From assembly GCF_900069005.2 (NCBI RefSeq), contig NZ_LN831275.1, forward strand, positions 64,258 to 128,257: a stretch of DNA of 64,000 nucleotides. The letters run 5' to 3'. Below are positions 47,461 through 56,714 of this stretch, in pieces. Position numbers and translations under genes: made by a program. The stretch is from Paenibacillus sp. GM2. Its GTDB lineage: Bacteria; Bacillota; Bacilli; Paenibacillales; Paenibacillaceae. The notes under the pieces were generated by a model. The model was not told where the DNA came from. It did not search any database and saw nothing but the letters and a program-made list of their open reading frames with translations. The first letter of the stretch is position 1, and every line of letters starts with the position of its first letter.

Positions 47461-48462
47461 TTATTTGGTGATCATCTCCGAAGGGGGATAATATTGATAA
47501 GATTCATTTGAATGTGTCTCTTCATGAGGATAATGAACCGTCTCTCTGACAATATATTGAGGTCTGTTCTTGCTCTCGTCGTAGATCCGGGCAATATATT
47601 CACCCATCACTCCGAGCGATAGCATTTGAACACCACTGAACAATGTAATGGCCGTCATAATTGACGTCCAACCCCGTTCTACCTGAGGAAGGTCGAACAG
47701 CTTCGCGCACAGGGAGTACACGAGTACAATAAAGGCCAGTACCATAGTAAGCATTCCCATCCGGGTAATCAGCTTCAGCGGTTTGGACGAAAATGAGAAA
47801 ATACCGTCGGAAGCAAAAGCCAGCATCTTCCTTAATGGATATTTCGTTGTACCTGCCACCCGCTCATGCCGATCATACTCAACAAAGGTCTGTTTGAATC
47901 CGATCCAACTGACGATCCCACGAATAAATTTGTTCCGCTCTGTCATTCGGTTGAATACATGCACCACTTTACGGTCAATCAAGCGAAAATCACCGGTATC
48001 GCGAGGGATATCCGTATCCGACATCCGCTGGAGGAAGCGATAGAACATCGACGCCGAAGCAAGCTTGAACCAGGTCTCCCCTTTGCGCTTCCTGCGCTTG
48101 CCATACACTACTTCATAGCCATCTTCCCATTTCTCCACCATCTGATGGATCACTTCAGGAGGGTCCTGTAAATCTGCATCAATAATAACGACGCAATCCC
48201 CTCTCGACATATTGATTCCTGCGGTTACTGCTGCTTGATGGCCGAAATTTCTGGCAAAATTAACGATCCGGATATGTTCATCCAGTCTGGCCAATTCATC
48301 AAGGATGCCCAACGTACGGTCCTGGCTCCCATCGTTTACAAAGACAAGCTCATAATCATAGCTTGTGGCGATCATCACATCGGTTAATGCATAGTAGCAT
48401 TGCCGAATGACCTCCTCCTCATTGTAAGCAGGGATCACTACCGATATGCACTTGGCATTCAT
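47461..48462 (-). CDS. GtrB/DPM1-like glycosyltransferase family 2 (undecaprenyl-phosphate sugar synthase)
   Basis: 333 residues from MNAKCISVVIPAYNEEEVI; AAGGAG eight bases before the ATG at 48462. GT-A domain with VNDGSQDRT, IIDADLQDPPEVI (DxD) and RDTGDFRLIDRKVV, then two C-terminal membrane helices (about 232-255 and 268-290). This is the bactoprenol-glucosyl/mannosyl transferase type. First gene of the polysaccharide operon; it would charge the lipid carrier that GtrA flips and the GT-C protein uses. Confidence 0.9.
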   Translation of the reverse strand: MNAKCISVVIPAYNEEEVIRQCYYALTDVMIATSYDYELVFVNDGSQDRTLGILDELARLDEHIRIVNFARNFGHQAAVTAGINMSRGDCVVIIDADLQDPPEVIHQMVEKWEDGYEVVYGKRRKRKGETWFKLASASMFYRFLQRMSDTDIPRDTGDFRLIDRKVVHVFNRMTERNKFIRGIVSWIGFKQTFVEYDRHERVAGTTKYPLRKMLAFASDGIFSFSSKPLKLITRMGMLTMVLAFIVLVYSLCAKLFDLPQVERGWTSIMTAITLFSGVQMLSLGVMGEYIARIYDESKNRPQYIVRETVHYPHEETHSNESYQYYPPSEMITK

Positions 48463-48860
48463 TTCTCCCACTCCTTAGAATTTATAAACTATAACAGCGA
48501 ATATGATCATCAAGTCCCCTGTAAAAATGAAGATTCGACAAAAAACGGAAAATTCGTGCTAAAAAAACTCTTTTTCACTTTATTACTATCACTTTCAAAT
48601 ATTTTCATATTTTTCGATGATTTTCAATTTTAAACAGCATAAATATGGCTTTAAAAACTTATTTTGGGGAATTTTGTGGCTTTGAGGAGCTTTTTTGATC
48701 ACTATATTGAGTATTATAGCAGTTCAAACTGAACAATTTCTCAACAACATTGTAATATCAAACAAATACCTACAAATACACAAAAAACCAGCTATCCCTC
48801 GTTCATCATTTAACGCTCTTCCCTCGACATTTTAATCCTTTCCCTCTCCATTGGAAATAG
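48463..48860 (-). promoter_or_regulatory. AT-rich leader/promoter region of the polysaccharide operon
   Basis: No gene. Minus-strand TATAAT at 48718-48713 is a candidate -10, about 250 nt before the gtrB-like start; no clear -35. A small palindrome GTTCA-AAC-TGAAC (48722-48734) lies directly upstream of the -10 and could be an operator. I looked for a c-di-GMP riboswitch and did not find one. Confidence 0.35.
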
Positions 48861-48883
48861 AAAAACCGCCGGATTTCCGGCGG
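48861..48883 (-). terminator. Terminator of the OsmC gene
   Basis: Stem CCGCCGGA (48866-48873) / TCCGGCGG (48876-48883) with a very short loop, followed by TTTTT on the minus strand (48865-48861). Confidence 0.85.
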
Positions 48884-48926
48884 CTTATATCATAAAAATT
48901 ATATAATCCTTATGCACTATACTAGA

Positions 48927-49373
48927 TTACGAATTAATGATAATGCTCCCCAATGCAAGATTCACCGGGTTGGCGATCGTATCTCCCACCGGGCATTTGC
49001 TCTCCAGGAAGCGTACAAACTCGTCAACCTTATCCTTGGGAGAATCGGTCTTGATACGGAACGTATAACGGATATCAGAATATCCAGGCCGGACTGGGGC
49101 ACGGTCAAAGAATCCATCCAGATCGAGATCACCTTCAACTTCTACCTGAAAATCATCCAGCTTCACCCCGAATTTGGACGCGTACACTCGGGCTACGATC
49201 GATTGGCACGCTCCGAGCGATGCCAGCAAGGCTTCCACCGGATTCATGCCTGTATCCGTTCCTCCCAAACTTTTGGGCTCATCAATCGTCAGCTCGAAAT
49301 TGCGGGCAGTCGTCTTCACCCGAACTCCGTCCTGCAAATGCGCAGTCGCTTTAAAGGTATGTACAGCAGCCAT
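48927..49373 (-). CDS. OsmC/Ohr-family peroxiredoxin-like protein
   Basis: 148 residues. The two reactive cysteines typical of OsmC are present in LLASLGACQSIVAR (near 56) and LESKCPVGDTIANP (near 125). Such proteins reduce organic hydroperoxides in the cytoplasm. NPVEALLASLGAC is the usual family signature. AAAGGAGAGG before the ATG. Single gene with its own terminator; no OhrR-type regulator gene adjacent. Confidence 0.93.
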   Translation of the reverse strand: MAAVHTFKATAHLQDGVRVKTTARNFELTIDEPKSLGGTDTGMNPVEALLASLGACQSIVARVYASKFGVKLDDFQVEVEGDLDLDGFFDRAPVRPGYSDIRYTFRIKTDSPKDKVDEFVRFLESKCPVGDTIANPVNLALGSIIINS

Positions 49374-49505
49374 CTTTTCAACCTCTCCTTTGTCTGGATT
49401 CGTCCGTTAGGCATCACTAAAACACACTTATCCACTTGGTTTTATAAGATATTATAAATTCACGGCTGCGGACTGTCAATCTTTAAGATTATGTTCACAA
49501 CAACA

Positions 49506-49540
49506 AGGGTGCCCTTCGGTTCTATCCGATTAGGCACCCT
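49506..49540 (-). terminator. Terminator after the 52-residue protein gene
   Basis: AGGGTGCC (49506-49513) pairs with GGCACCCT (49533-49540); followed by TTGTTGTTG on the minus strand, a weak T-tract. Confidence 0.6.
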
Positions 49541-49557
49541 ATATCTCACAATCCCTT

Positions 49558-49716
49558 TTACTTCTTATGTTTCGATTGCTCCTGCCCGAATGCCGCCTTT
49601 GCATCTTCCACCATTTCTTTGGCGAACTCTTCCCTTTGCTTGTCGGGAACCGGCATCTTGTTCAGCGGAGTTGTCTGTACTTCATATTTGCTTAGGCCTT
49701 GGGATTTTTTGCCCAT
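49558..49716 (-). CDS. Small charged hypothetical protein, 52 residues
   Basis: Starts MGKKSQGLSKYEVQTTPLNKM, with GGGGGTG eight bases before the ATG, and ends EQSKHKK. Hydrophilic, one predicted amphipathic helix (QREEFAKEMVEDAKAAFG), no cysteine. A terminator hairpin follows. Codon use and signals look like a real gene, function unknown. Lies downstream of the PEP-hydrolase-family gene on the opposite side of no clear operon. Confidence 0.7.
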   Translation of the reverse strand: MGKKSQGLSKYEVQTTPLNKMPVPDKQREEFAKEMVEDAKAAFGQEQSKHKK

Positions 49717-49791
49717 CTTCCTGCACCCCCTTCAGCTGTTATAGAGTCCAACTGTAGGATGAGGCAATAGACCTTTTTTTATGCGTTTGCC

Positions 49792-50616
49792 TTATTTCAA
49801 GATCCCTTTGAATGCTTCGGTTTGCTGTTTGATACCTACTTCAGTTGCAAAGCGCTCGATGCTGGATGCCCCGAAGAAGCCTTCAACATTCTTCGTTCGA
49901 GCCAGTACATACTCCGCATCTGCCGGTTCGGCAATAGGACCGCCGTGACACAGCACCATAATATCCGGATTCACGGCCTTGCCTGCATCACAGATCGCCT
50001 GAATTTTATCTACACAATCATCCAGGGTTAAGGCCGTCTTGGCACCGATCGTCCCCTTTGTCGTCAGCCCCATATGAGCAACGAGAATGTCTGCCCCCGC
50101 TTCAGCCATTTGCTTGGCCTGTTCCGGATCAAATACGTACGGAGTCGTTAGCAAACCCAGCTCATGCGCTTTACGGATCATTTCCACTTCCAGACCATAC
50201 CCCATCCCCGTCTCTTCCAGGTTGGCGCGGAACACGCCGTCGATCAGACCTACCGTCGGGAAGTTTTGCACTCCAGCGAAGCCCTGGTCCTTCAATTGCT
50301 TCAGGAAGATGTCCATAATCCGGAATGGATCGGTGCCGCATACCCCGGCCAGAACCGGTGTATCCTTCACGACCGGAAGCACTTCATTTCCCATGTCCAC
50401 AACGATCTGGTTCGCATCGCCGTAAGCCATCAGGCCCGCCAACGATCCGCGTCCTGCCATCCGGTAGCGGCCGGAATTATAAATAATGATGAGATCAACA
50501 CCGCCTGCTTCCGCACTTTTGGCAGAAATCCCGGTTCCTGCGCCAGCACCCAACAGCACATTGCCTGCGGCCACCTCTGCTTTTAATTTCGCCAAAATCT
50601 CTGCTCTCGTCTTCAT
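49792..50616 (-). CDS. TIM-barrel PEP-hydrolase-family protein (Tm-1 C-terminal-domain type)
   Basis: 274 residues, AAGGAGG before the ATG. Begins [19 protein letters not shown] and contains [40 protein letters not shown] and GICGTDPF-like [12 protein letters not shown], all hallmarks of the family annotated as phosphoenolpyruvate hydrolase or TIM-barrel signalling protein. In plants the same domain forms the C-terminal half of the Tm-1 protein. Reaction is not well proven. Second gene after the UPF0261 gene, 88 bp gap, so a two-component unit. Confidence 0.88.
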   Translation of the reverse strand: MKTRAEILAKLKAEVAAGNVLLGAGAGTGISAKSAEAGGVDLIIIYNSGRYRMAGRGSLAGLMAYGDANQIVVDMGNEVLPVVKDTPVLAGVCGTDPFRIMDIFLKQLKDQGFAGVQNFPTVGLIDGVFRANLEETGMGYGLEVEMIRKAHELGLLTTPYVFDPEQAKQMAEAGADILVAHMGLTTKGTIGAKTALTLDDCVDKIQAICDAGKAVNPDIMVLCHGGPIAEPADAEYVLARTKNVEGFFGASSIERFATEVGIKQQTEAFKGILK

Positions 50617-50703
50617 CTGTATTTCCTCCTTGGTTATATGAATTTTCGTGAGCTCCCTTCGGGCCGGCTCTTTTGAACTTTCGTCTCTCAGACCGCCATC
50701 CGC

Positions 50704-51918
50704 TTATTTACCCTGTTCCATCAGTTCCACTAGCTTCCTGGCAGCGGCCACTGCAAATGCCTGATCATTGATATTCGCATCCAGTTCAATGAGTTCAACC
50801 TTATCGCGATCGATACGCTGCCGCAGCGTGTTGAACAGCATCTCATCCTCGGCGGCTCCGCTAAATGCTCCCCCTTCGGTATCCAGCATCGAGACCCCTT
50901 TGAGCGGAAGCATTAATGCGGTTGGGCCTTCGGTCATGTTCAGCTTATCGGCAATAATCTCACCCAACTGGCGATTCTCCTCCACCGTCGTCCGCATCAG
51001 AGTAACCGATGGATTATGCTTGTACAGGTTGCGAGCCTTGAACTGCTCCGGCACCGTATCATACGGTCCGAAGTTCACCATATCAAGGGCACCGGTCGAT
51101 ACGACCTGCGGTACCTTACAGCGTCCGGCCGCCTCCAGTCGATGCGGGCCTGCAGCTAACACCCCGCCGACCAGTTCATCGCACCATTCAGTCGTGGTAA
51201 GATCCAGAACTCCGTCGATAAACCCGCCCTCAATCAGGCTCTCCATCGTTTGTCCGCCCGTTCCGGTAGCATGGAAGACAAGTACCTCATAGCCTTGTTC
51301 CTCTAAATACTCACGCGCATAGTCCACGCATGGCGTCGTGACACCAAACATCGTCGCTGCAATCAGCGGCTTTTTATCCTGCGGTGGAGCCGATTCGAAC
51401 TGGACCATGCCTGCGATCGCATGCACGGCATTCGTAAATATTTGGGTTGAGAAGGAATTCAGCCCGGATACATCCACGATGGACGGGAACATCATAATAT
51501 CGCTCGTCCCCACATAAGGGGCTGTATTCCCCGACGCAACGGTCGATACCATCAGCTTCGGCACACCGATCGGCAATGCTCTCATCCCCGCGGTTACAAT
51601 CGATGTTCCACCCGTTCCGCCGAAGGATAAAATACCGTCAAATTTGCCTTCTGCGTAGAGCTTCGGGATCAACTGCTCCATTCCCTGAGCTAGCGCCTCC
51701 GTACCGATCGAGCGATCCTTCTTCCCGGCAATTTCATCGATGTTCATGCCCGCTGCCGCCGCGACGTCCCTATTCGAGACATCCGGGGCAAATAGCGGAG
51801 CAAACACGCCACAGTGAATCGTATAGGCTTTCAACCCCAGACCTTCAATCACTGATCTCACATACAAAAACTCTTTGCCTTTGGAATCAAATGTTCCCGC
51901 AATAGCTATCGTCTTCAC
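50704..51918 (-). CDS. UPF0261 / Tm-1-like ATP-binding protein
   Basis: 404 residues from a GTG start at 51918 (AAGGAGG seven bases upstream; the frame reaches 51939). Begins with VKTIAIAGTFDSKGKEFLYV, and has GILSFGGTGGTSIVTAGMRALP, VSTVASGNTAPYVGTSDIMMF and VFHATGTGGQTMESLI, the nucleotide-binding loops of the Tm-1-like domain. Matches the N-terminal domain of plant Tm-1, known there to bind ATP and viral replicase. Its bacterial substrate is unknown. Sits between the AraC-fusion regulator and the TIM-barrel gene. Confidence 0.9.
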   Translation of the reverse strand: MKTIAIAGTFDSKGKEFLYVRSVIEGLGLKAYTIHCGVFAPLFAPDVSNRDVAAAAGMNIDEIAGKKDRSIGTEALAQGMEQLIPKLYAEGKFDGILSFGGTGGTSIVTAGMRALPIGVPKLMVSTVASGNTAPYVGTSDIMMFPSIVDVSGLNSFSTQIFTNAVHAIAGMVQFESAPPQDKKPLIAATMFGVTTPCVDYAREYLEEQGYEVLVFHATGTGGQTMESLIEGGFIDGVLDLTTTEWCDELVGGVLAAGPHRLEAAGRCKVPQVVSTGALDMVNFGPYDTVPEQFKARNLYKHNPSVTLMRTTVEENRQLGEIIADKLNMTEGPTALMLPLKGVSMLDTEGGAFSGAAEDEMLFNTLRQRIDRDKVELIELDANINDQAFAVAAARKLVELMEQGK

Positions 51919-52045
51919 CGTATGCCCTCCTTCAATCATTCGATTCAGGTTCCAGCGAAATTGAACCGCAGGCGATCGCCTTGAACCTCTATGTTTTCAT
52001 AATACAGCGCTTTCAAAGGAAAGTAATCGTACGCTTGTATGATGT

Positions 52046-53251
52046 TCATGTATATTTGTCTGATGCTTGTTTGCGGAAGGATTGCGGCGTCATGCCGATA
52101 TACTTCTTAAAGGTCTTGCTAAAATGAACATAATCCGGGTATCCCACCAGTTCGGCGATACTCGTTAGAGACAGCTTGGTATGCCTTATTATATCCTGAG
52201 CTTTATGGATACGATACTTGGCCAAGTACTCCGGAAAGGTACACCCTACCTCCTTATTAAACAGCGCGCTAAGATGCGTCCGCGATACATGAATCTGATC
52301 CGCAAGATCCGTTAGCGAAATGTTGTTCATATAATTTTGGGCGATATGCTCTTTTACAATGGCAACATAATCATATGGTTCATCAAAAAGTGTCAGCTTA
52401 CTCATCAGCCGCTGGTCCTGTTCCAATTCCCCCGTCACCTTGAAGCGATATGTGGTATCTACAATAGCTTCCTCTGTCGGAATCCGTTCAAAGCTTGAGC
52501 CCCCGACATACCCCATCGCCGATGTATTATCATACATATACTGCACATCAATGGGGGTATGCACAGGGCCTCCATAGATGAGTTTGATCGGGCTTCGTCC
52601 CGAGGCATCACATACCGCGAATATTTGCCTGGCCAGCTCCGCGCTGGTCTCCAGCGACAGAACCTTCTTCGTTCCCATCAAACCTCCCGCAGTCACCCCC
52701 AGATGAGCACAGATCACATCCGCCCCGGCATCAAGCATAAATGCCGCTTGTTCTGCATTAAATACGAAAGCCATCGTGAACATATTCTGCTGATGTGCGA
52801 TGCGGATCGCCTCAACTTCCTGCAAATAAGAGATCCCTTCCTCCTCCAGCGCCTCACGAAATTGTCCGTCGATCAAACCAAGGGTGGGGTAATTGATCAT
52901 TCCGGCAAAGCCACTGCGGCGAATCGTTTCTAGATATGAAGGCAGGTCGATGGTCGGATCGCTTGCACATAAGCCGAATACTACAGGCTTGTCTCTAACA
53001 ACAGACAAAATCTCTCGTGAACCAAATTCCATCACCATCTCATTAGAGTTGGCAAACGGCATCAGACCCGCGATAGAACCTAGGCCCATCTGTCTGAAGC
53101 GTCCCGAGTTCAACGCCAGGATCAGATCAGCCCCGCCTTTTACCGCATATTTTGCAGAGATTCCCGCTCCCGCAGCCACGCCGATAATATGCTCATTCGC
53201 ATGAATCTGCGCATGCATATGCTCTACAATTCGCTCTCGATTGATTGTCAT
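52046..53251 (-). CDS. AraC-family regulator with a fused TIM-barrel PEP-hydrolase-type sensor
   Basis: 401 residues from MTINRERIVEHMHAQIH (AAGGTGGAG just before the ATG; the frame extends to 53281). Residues about 1-280 are a TIM barrel homologous to the neighbouring 274-residue protein: GVAAGAGISAKYAVKGGADLI, LALNSGRFRQMGLGSIAGL, FGLCASDPTIDL. Residues about 300-401 form an AraC DNA-binding domain (NISLTDLADQIHVSRTHLS ... GYPDYVHFSKTFKKYIGMTPQSFR). Likely senses the substrate or product of the Tm-1-like pair and controls its operon. Confidence 0.88.
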   Translation of the reverse strand: MTINRERIVEHMHAQIHANEHIIGVAAGAGISAKYAVKGGADLILALNSGRFRQMGLGSIAGLMPFANSNEMVMEFGSREILSVVRDKPVVFGLCASDPTIDLPSYLETIRRSGFAGMINYPTLGLIDGQFREALEEEGISYLQEVEAIRIAHQQNMFTMAFVFNAEQAAFMLDAGADVICAHLGVTAGGLMGTKKVLSLETSAELARQIFAVCDASGRSPIKLIYGGPVHTPIDVQYMYDNTSAMGYVGGSSFERIPTEEAIVDTTYRFKVTGELEQDQRLMSKLTLFDEPYDYVAIVKEHIAQNYMNNISLTDLADQIHVSRTHLSALFNKEVGCTFPEYLAKYRIHKAQDIIRHTKLSLTSIAELVGYPDYVHFSKTFKKYIGMTPQSFRKQASDKYT

Positions 53252-53386
53252 ATTACTCCACCTTTTCCTGACCTCGAACATCCGCCCTGAATGTCCCTTC
53301 GTTCTTCTATATTATTTATTATAAAGAAAAATCCTTACTGAGGCATTGTTCCCTCCCCGCACACTTTTCTCACATCCTTTGAGATC

Positions 53387-53418
53387 AAAAAAATAACCCC
53401 CCGATGCCAGGAGGTTAT
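53387..53418 (-). terminator. Terminator of the ChbG/YdjC gene
   Basis: Minus-strand ATAACCTCC / GGGGGGTTAT hairpin with one mismatch, followed by seven Ts (53393-53387). Confidence 0.75.
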
Positions 53419-53439
53419 CCTTCTTATATGCCATATTCC

Positions 53440-54351
53440 CTATTTATTATAGCGGAATGGGACCTTCTTCTCGTTAATCGATCTTTTCCTTTTTTCTCTG
53501 GATTGGCGCTGCAGCACCGCATAAGGCTGGGAAGGAAGCAGCCTGCGCGTCCTAGCCGACTTTGAACGATAGCGAGCTCGTGAACGCGCGGAAGGCTTGC
53601 GCCGCTGCAACACCCTGTAATTTATCGGCGATACTCCGATCGCGGCCAGAGTATTAGCGACTTCCGGACTTGTGAACAGAGCGAGCTCCTGCTTACGGAT
53701 ATCAGCCCATGGAGAAGGCTCCATCAAAACCTCGTCTTCATACCCCGGATGGCACATAATCTCCGTAATTCCTCCCCGGAGTGACAGTAAGTGCTGCCGC
53801 AGACGTTCTCTTCCCTTATCATCACCATAGGTATCCAGCATAATAAAATCAGTCATTTTTGGAGCAGGTACTCCGCTCAATGGATGCGCTACCTGCGATC
53901 GTCGCAGTGGAACGCCTTCATTGTAAGCCTTTCGCGCCATTACTTTGTATATTTCTGCATGATCCTGATGCAGCAAATGATGTGAATCAAGATGTGTCGG
54001 CCTAAGACCGGTACTAGTGAAGCGATCCCATTGTGCTGCAAGCTCTTTGTGTACATCTCTCCAGTCCCAGCCCTGCGGGGCGGCCCCACTGCGAAATGTC
54101 CCGTCTTCCTTGACTAATGAAGGGATACTGGCCGGGTCGGACACTGGCCGACCCATGGTCAAATTGAAATGTAAGCCTACGCTTAAATCCGGATATTGAT
54201 GAGCCAATTGTACAGCTTCTGGGAACCCAGGCATATTCACCATTAAAGAGGTACTCGTGATCCCGCCGGCATTGAAGGCATCGATAATCCCCCGATTCAC
54301 GCCCGCAGACATGCCAAAATCATCTGCATTTATAATAACCTGTCGATTCAT
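53440..54351 (-). CDS. ChbG/YdjC-family carbohydrate deacetylase with a basic C-terminal tail
   Basis: 303 residues. Metal and catalytic motifs of the family: IINADDFGMSAGVNRGI (Asp-Asp), VGLHFNLTMGRPV, THLDSHHLLHQDHAEI and EIMCHPGYEDE. Removes acetyl groups from short acetylated sugars such as chitooligosaccharides. After about residue 250 there is an unusual Arg/Lys-rich extension (RRKPSARSRARYRSKSARTRR...) ending KKVPFRYNK, with no counterpart in typical homologues; it may bind nucleic acid or an anionic polymer. AGAGGGATG precedes the ATG. The MFS gene upstream is 84 bp away on the same strand. Confidence 0.88.
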   Translation of the reverse strand: MNRQVIINADDFGMSAGVNRGIIDAFNAGGITSTSLMVNMPGFPEAVQLAHQYPDLSVGLHFNLTMGRPVSDPASIPSLVKEDGTFRSGAAPQGWDWRDVHKELAAQWDRFTSTGLRPTHLDSHHLLHQDHAEIYKVMARKAYNEGVPLRRSQVAHPLSGVPAPKMTDFIMLDTYGDDKGRERLRQHLLSLRGGITEIMCHPGYEDEVLMEPSPWADIRKQELALFTSPEVANTLAAIGVSPINYRVLQRRKPSARSRARYRSKSARTRRLLPSQPYAVLQRQSREKRKRSINEKKVPFRYNK

Positions 54352-54435
54352 CTACAACATCCCTCTTCTTGAATTGACCCTGATATATCAATAAATGCGG
54401 GATGAAGTCCTAATGAAAGGTACAGATGCGTAAGT

Positions 54436-55650
54436 TTATCGGATACTGCCCCCATGTGCATATTGCGTCCGGCGAGAGCCAGCAGCAAGCCAAGAGATAA
54501 GCACCGCCAGAACAAGCAGTACGCTGGCATAAGCGATCATACCGTTCCAGCCAAAGCGGTGGAAGAACAAACCGCCGGACCAACCGACCAGACTTGATCC
54601 TCCGTAGTAGAATAAAAGATAGAGCGCAGAAGCCTGAGCCTTATACTCTCGGCCCGCGGCAATACCGACCCAGCCGCTGGCCACGGAATGACCGGCAAAG
54701 AAGCCAAACGCTACAATGGCTACCCCTGCTATTTTCAGGAACAGGATGGAGCTTAGGGTTAGAAGCACACCGATCAATAGAATGCCGATCGCTAGAGCGA
54801 TGACATGTTGTCTGGAATAACGGTCGGCCAACTTGCCGAACAGGACCGAGCTGCATGTCCCGAGCAGATTGACAACGAACAGGAAGCCGAACACGGTCTG
54901 ACTCAAATTATACGGCTTACTGGTGAGCGGATAACCGATGTAATTCAAGATCATAATATAGACGCCCATGAGCAAGAAGGCTGTAAGAAACAGACCTAAC
55001 AAGTTGCGCTGCGAGAAATTATGCTTCAGATTCGCCTCCCATTGCTGCAGACTTGTCTTCCCGGGTGTAAAATTACGAGACGAAGGCAAACTGTACCAGA
55101 AAATAAGACTGAACAGCAGGCTGAGCACTCCAAGAATCGTCAAGGCAATCTGCCAGTTGAACAGGTCGGTTAAAGCCCCGATCACAATTCGGCCAACCAG
55201 GCCGCCGATCGACGTACCTGCGACATAAATTCCGATCACTCGCCCTATAGCCTTGGGATGGAATTCCTCGTTAAGGAAAGCCATTGCTATTGAAGGGAAG
55301 CCGGAAACGCTGATTCCTATCAGAAAACGGATGACAAGAAATAGCGAGAATTGAGGCGTAAATGCTGACAATATGGCTAATACCGAGGTACTGAGCAGCG
55401 ACAGACTCATTAACAGCTTGCGATCAACACGGTCGGATATCGTTGAGATAATAATGAGGCCGATGGCTAGGCCGATCGTGGCTAGCGATACCGAGGCTCC
55501 CGCCGTCGCCGGAGAAATATGATATTCCTTGGAAAATAAGCTGATTAACGGCTGCGGACTATACAAAACCGCAAACGTAACAATACTGCCGAGCAGCATG
55601 CTAAGAGAAGTTCTCCGATGCTCAGAACTCCCTAATTCAATGGTATTCAT
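54436..55650 (-). CDS. Major facilitator superfamily transporter (YnfM-like)
   Basis: 404 residues, twelve predicted helices. The loop motif SDRVDRKLLMSLSLL between helices 2 and 3 is the MFS signature, and the start region SIVTFAVLYSPQPLISLFS resembles YnfM-type exporters. Likely proton-driven drug or metabolite efflux. GGAGAGAGAA before the ATG. Divergent from a LysR gene 140 bp away, which probably controls it. Confidence 0.92.
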   Translation of the reverse strand: MNTIELGSSEHRRTSLSMLLGSIVTFAVLYSPQPLISLFSKEYHISPATAGASVSLATIGLAIGLIIISTISDRVDRKLLMSLSLLSTSVLAILSAFTPQFSLFLVIRFLIGISVSGFPSIAMAFLNEEFHPKAIGRVIGIYVAGTSIGGLVGRIVIGALTDLFNWQIALTILGVLSLLFSLIFWYSLPSSRNFTPGKTSLQQWEANLKHNFSQRNLLGLFLTAFLLMGVYIMILNYIGYPLTSKPYNLSQTVFGFLFVVNLLGTCSSVLFGKLADRYSRQHVIALAIGILLIGVLLTLSSILFLKIAGVAIVAFGFFAGHSVASGWVGIAAGREYKAQASALYLLFYYGGSSLVGWSGGLFFHRFGWNGMIAYASVLLVLAVLISWLAAGSRRTQYAHGGSIR

Positions 55651-55790
55651 TTCTCTCTCTCCAATCCAATACTTATCTATATATTTGTTTATTGGCTACA
55701 TATAAGTATAGGACGGGGTAAAAGTATAGTATAATGCATTATTAGTAACACTTTTATATAGTGGATGTAATAAGCAGGAGGAGAGTTATT

Positions 55791-56702
55791 GTGGAGTGGC
55801 AGCAGCTTGAATATTTCCAGACTGTAGCACGGATGCAGAATATCACTTCCGCGGCTCGGGCTATGAATATTACACAGCCGGCATTAAGCAGATCTATTGC
55901 CCGACTGGAGTCCGAATTAAATGTGCCTTTATTCGAGCGGAAGGGCCGATCGATTGTGCTGAATCGATATGGGGAGCTATTCCTTGCTCGAGTGGAGAGA
56001 ATAATGGAGGAATACCAGGCAGGGCGCCGTGAGATTGAACAGCTGCTTGACCCCGAGCGAGGCGAAGTATCGCTGGGTTTCCTGCACACGCTCGGTATCC
56101 GCTGGATTCCTGACCTGATTGGCAAATTCCGCGAGAGTTATCCGAGTGTCCGTTTCCAGCTTCATCAGAACAGCAACCTTAATTTGCTGCATCAGCTCCA
56201 TTCGGGAGAGATCGATCTATGTATGTCCTCCCCGCAGGAGACGCCTCTGAATATTCATTGGACAAAGCTATGGACGGAGGAGCTATTCCTCGCGGTCCCC
56301 GTTCACCATCGGCTCGCCGGGGTAAAATCCGTTGCCCTGGAGGAACTGCAGGATGAGATGTTGATTTCCTACAAAGAAGGGTACGGACTCCGACACATTA
56401 TGGATGAACTTCTGCACCAGGCGGGCATCTCGCCCAAAATTTTGTTTGAGGGGGAAGAGATCCATACGATAGCGGGACTGGTCTGTGCCGGACTGGGGAT
56501 CGCCATCCTTCCGAAGACGGAAGGCATCAATGAGGACGGCCTGGTCTGGGTAACAATTACAGATCCGGACTGTAATCGGGAGATCGGGATCGCTTGGGTG
56601 GAAGGGAAGTTCCTCTCCCCGGCAGCAAACCTGTTCAAACAATTCGTGATCCATACGGCCAATCAATATCATAAGCAAAGAGCAATAACCAAACCTAACT
56701 AA
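55791..56702 (+). CDS. LysR-family transcriptional regulator
   Basis: 303 residues from a GTG start at 55791 with AGGAGGAG nine bases upstream. N-terminal winged helix-turn-helix (VEWQQLEYFQTVARMQNIT, then SAARAMNITQPALSRSIARLE) and an effector-binding domain from about residue 90. The divergent MFS gene shares the intergenic region, the classical LysR arrangement; the palindromic operator is not obvious to me. Ends two codons before the VanZ-RDD gene leader. Confidence 0.94.
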   Translation: MEWQQLEYFQTVARMQNITSAARAMNITQPALSRSIARLESELNVPLFERKGRSIVLNRYGELFLARVERIMEEYQAGRREIEQLLDPERGEVSLGFLHTLGIRWIPDLIGKFRESYPSVRFQLHQNSNLNLLHQLHSGEIDLCMSSPQETPLNIHWTKLWTEELFLAVPVHHRLAGVKSVALEELQDEMLISYKEGYGLRHIMDELLHQAGISPKILFEGEEIHTIAGLVCAGLGIAILPKTEGINEDGLVWVTITDPDCNREIGIAWVEGKFLSPAANLFKQFVIHTANQYHKQRAITKPN

Positions 56703-56714
56703 GGGTGACCACAT

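Noticed and set aside
48463..48860. Possible c-di-GMP riboswitch before the polysaccharide operon
   Set aside because: The region is very AT-rich and I found neither GEMM-I nor GEMM-II conserved bases; control more likely acts through the YdaK-like receptor.
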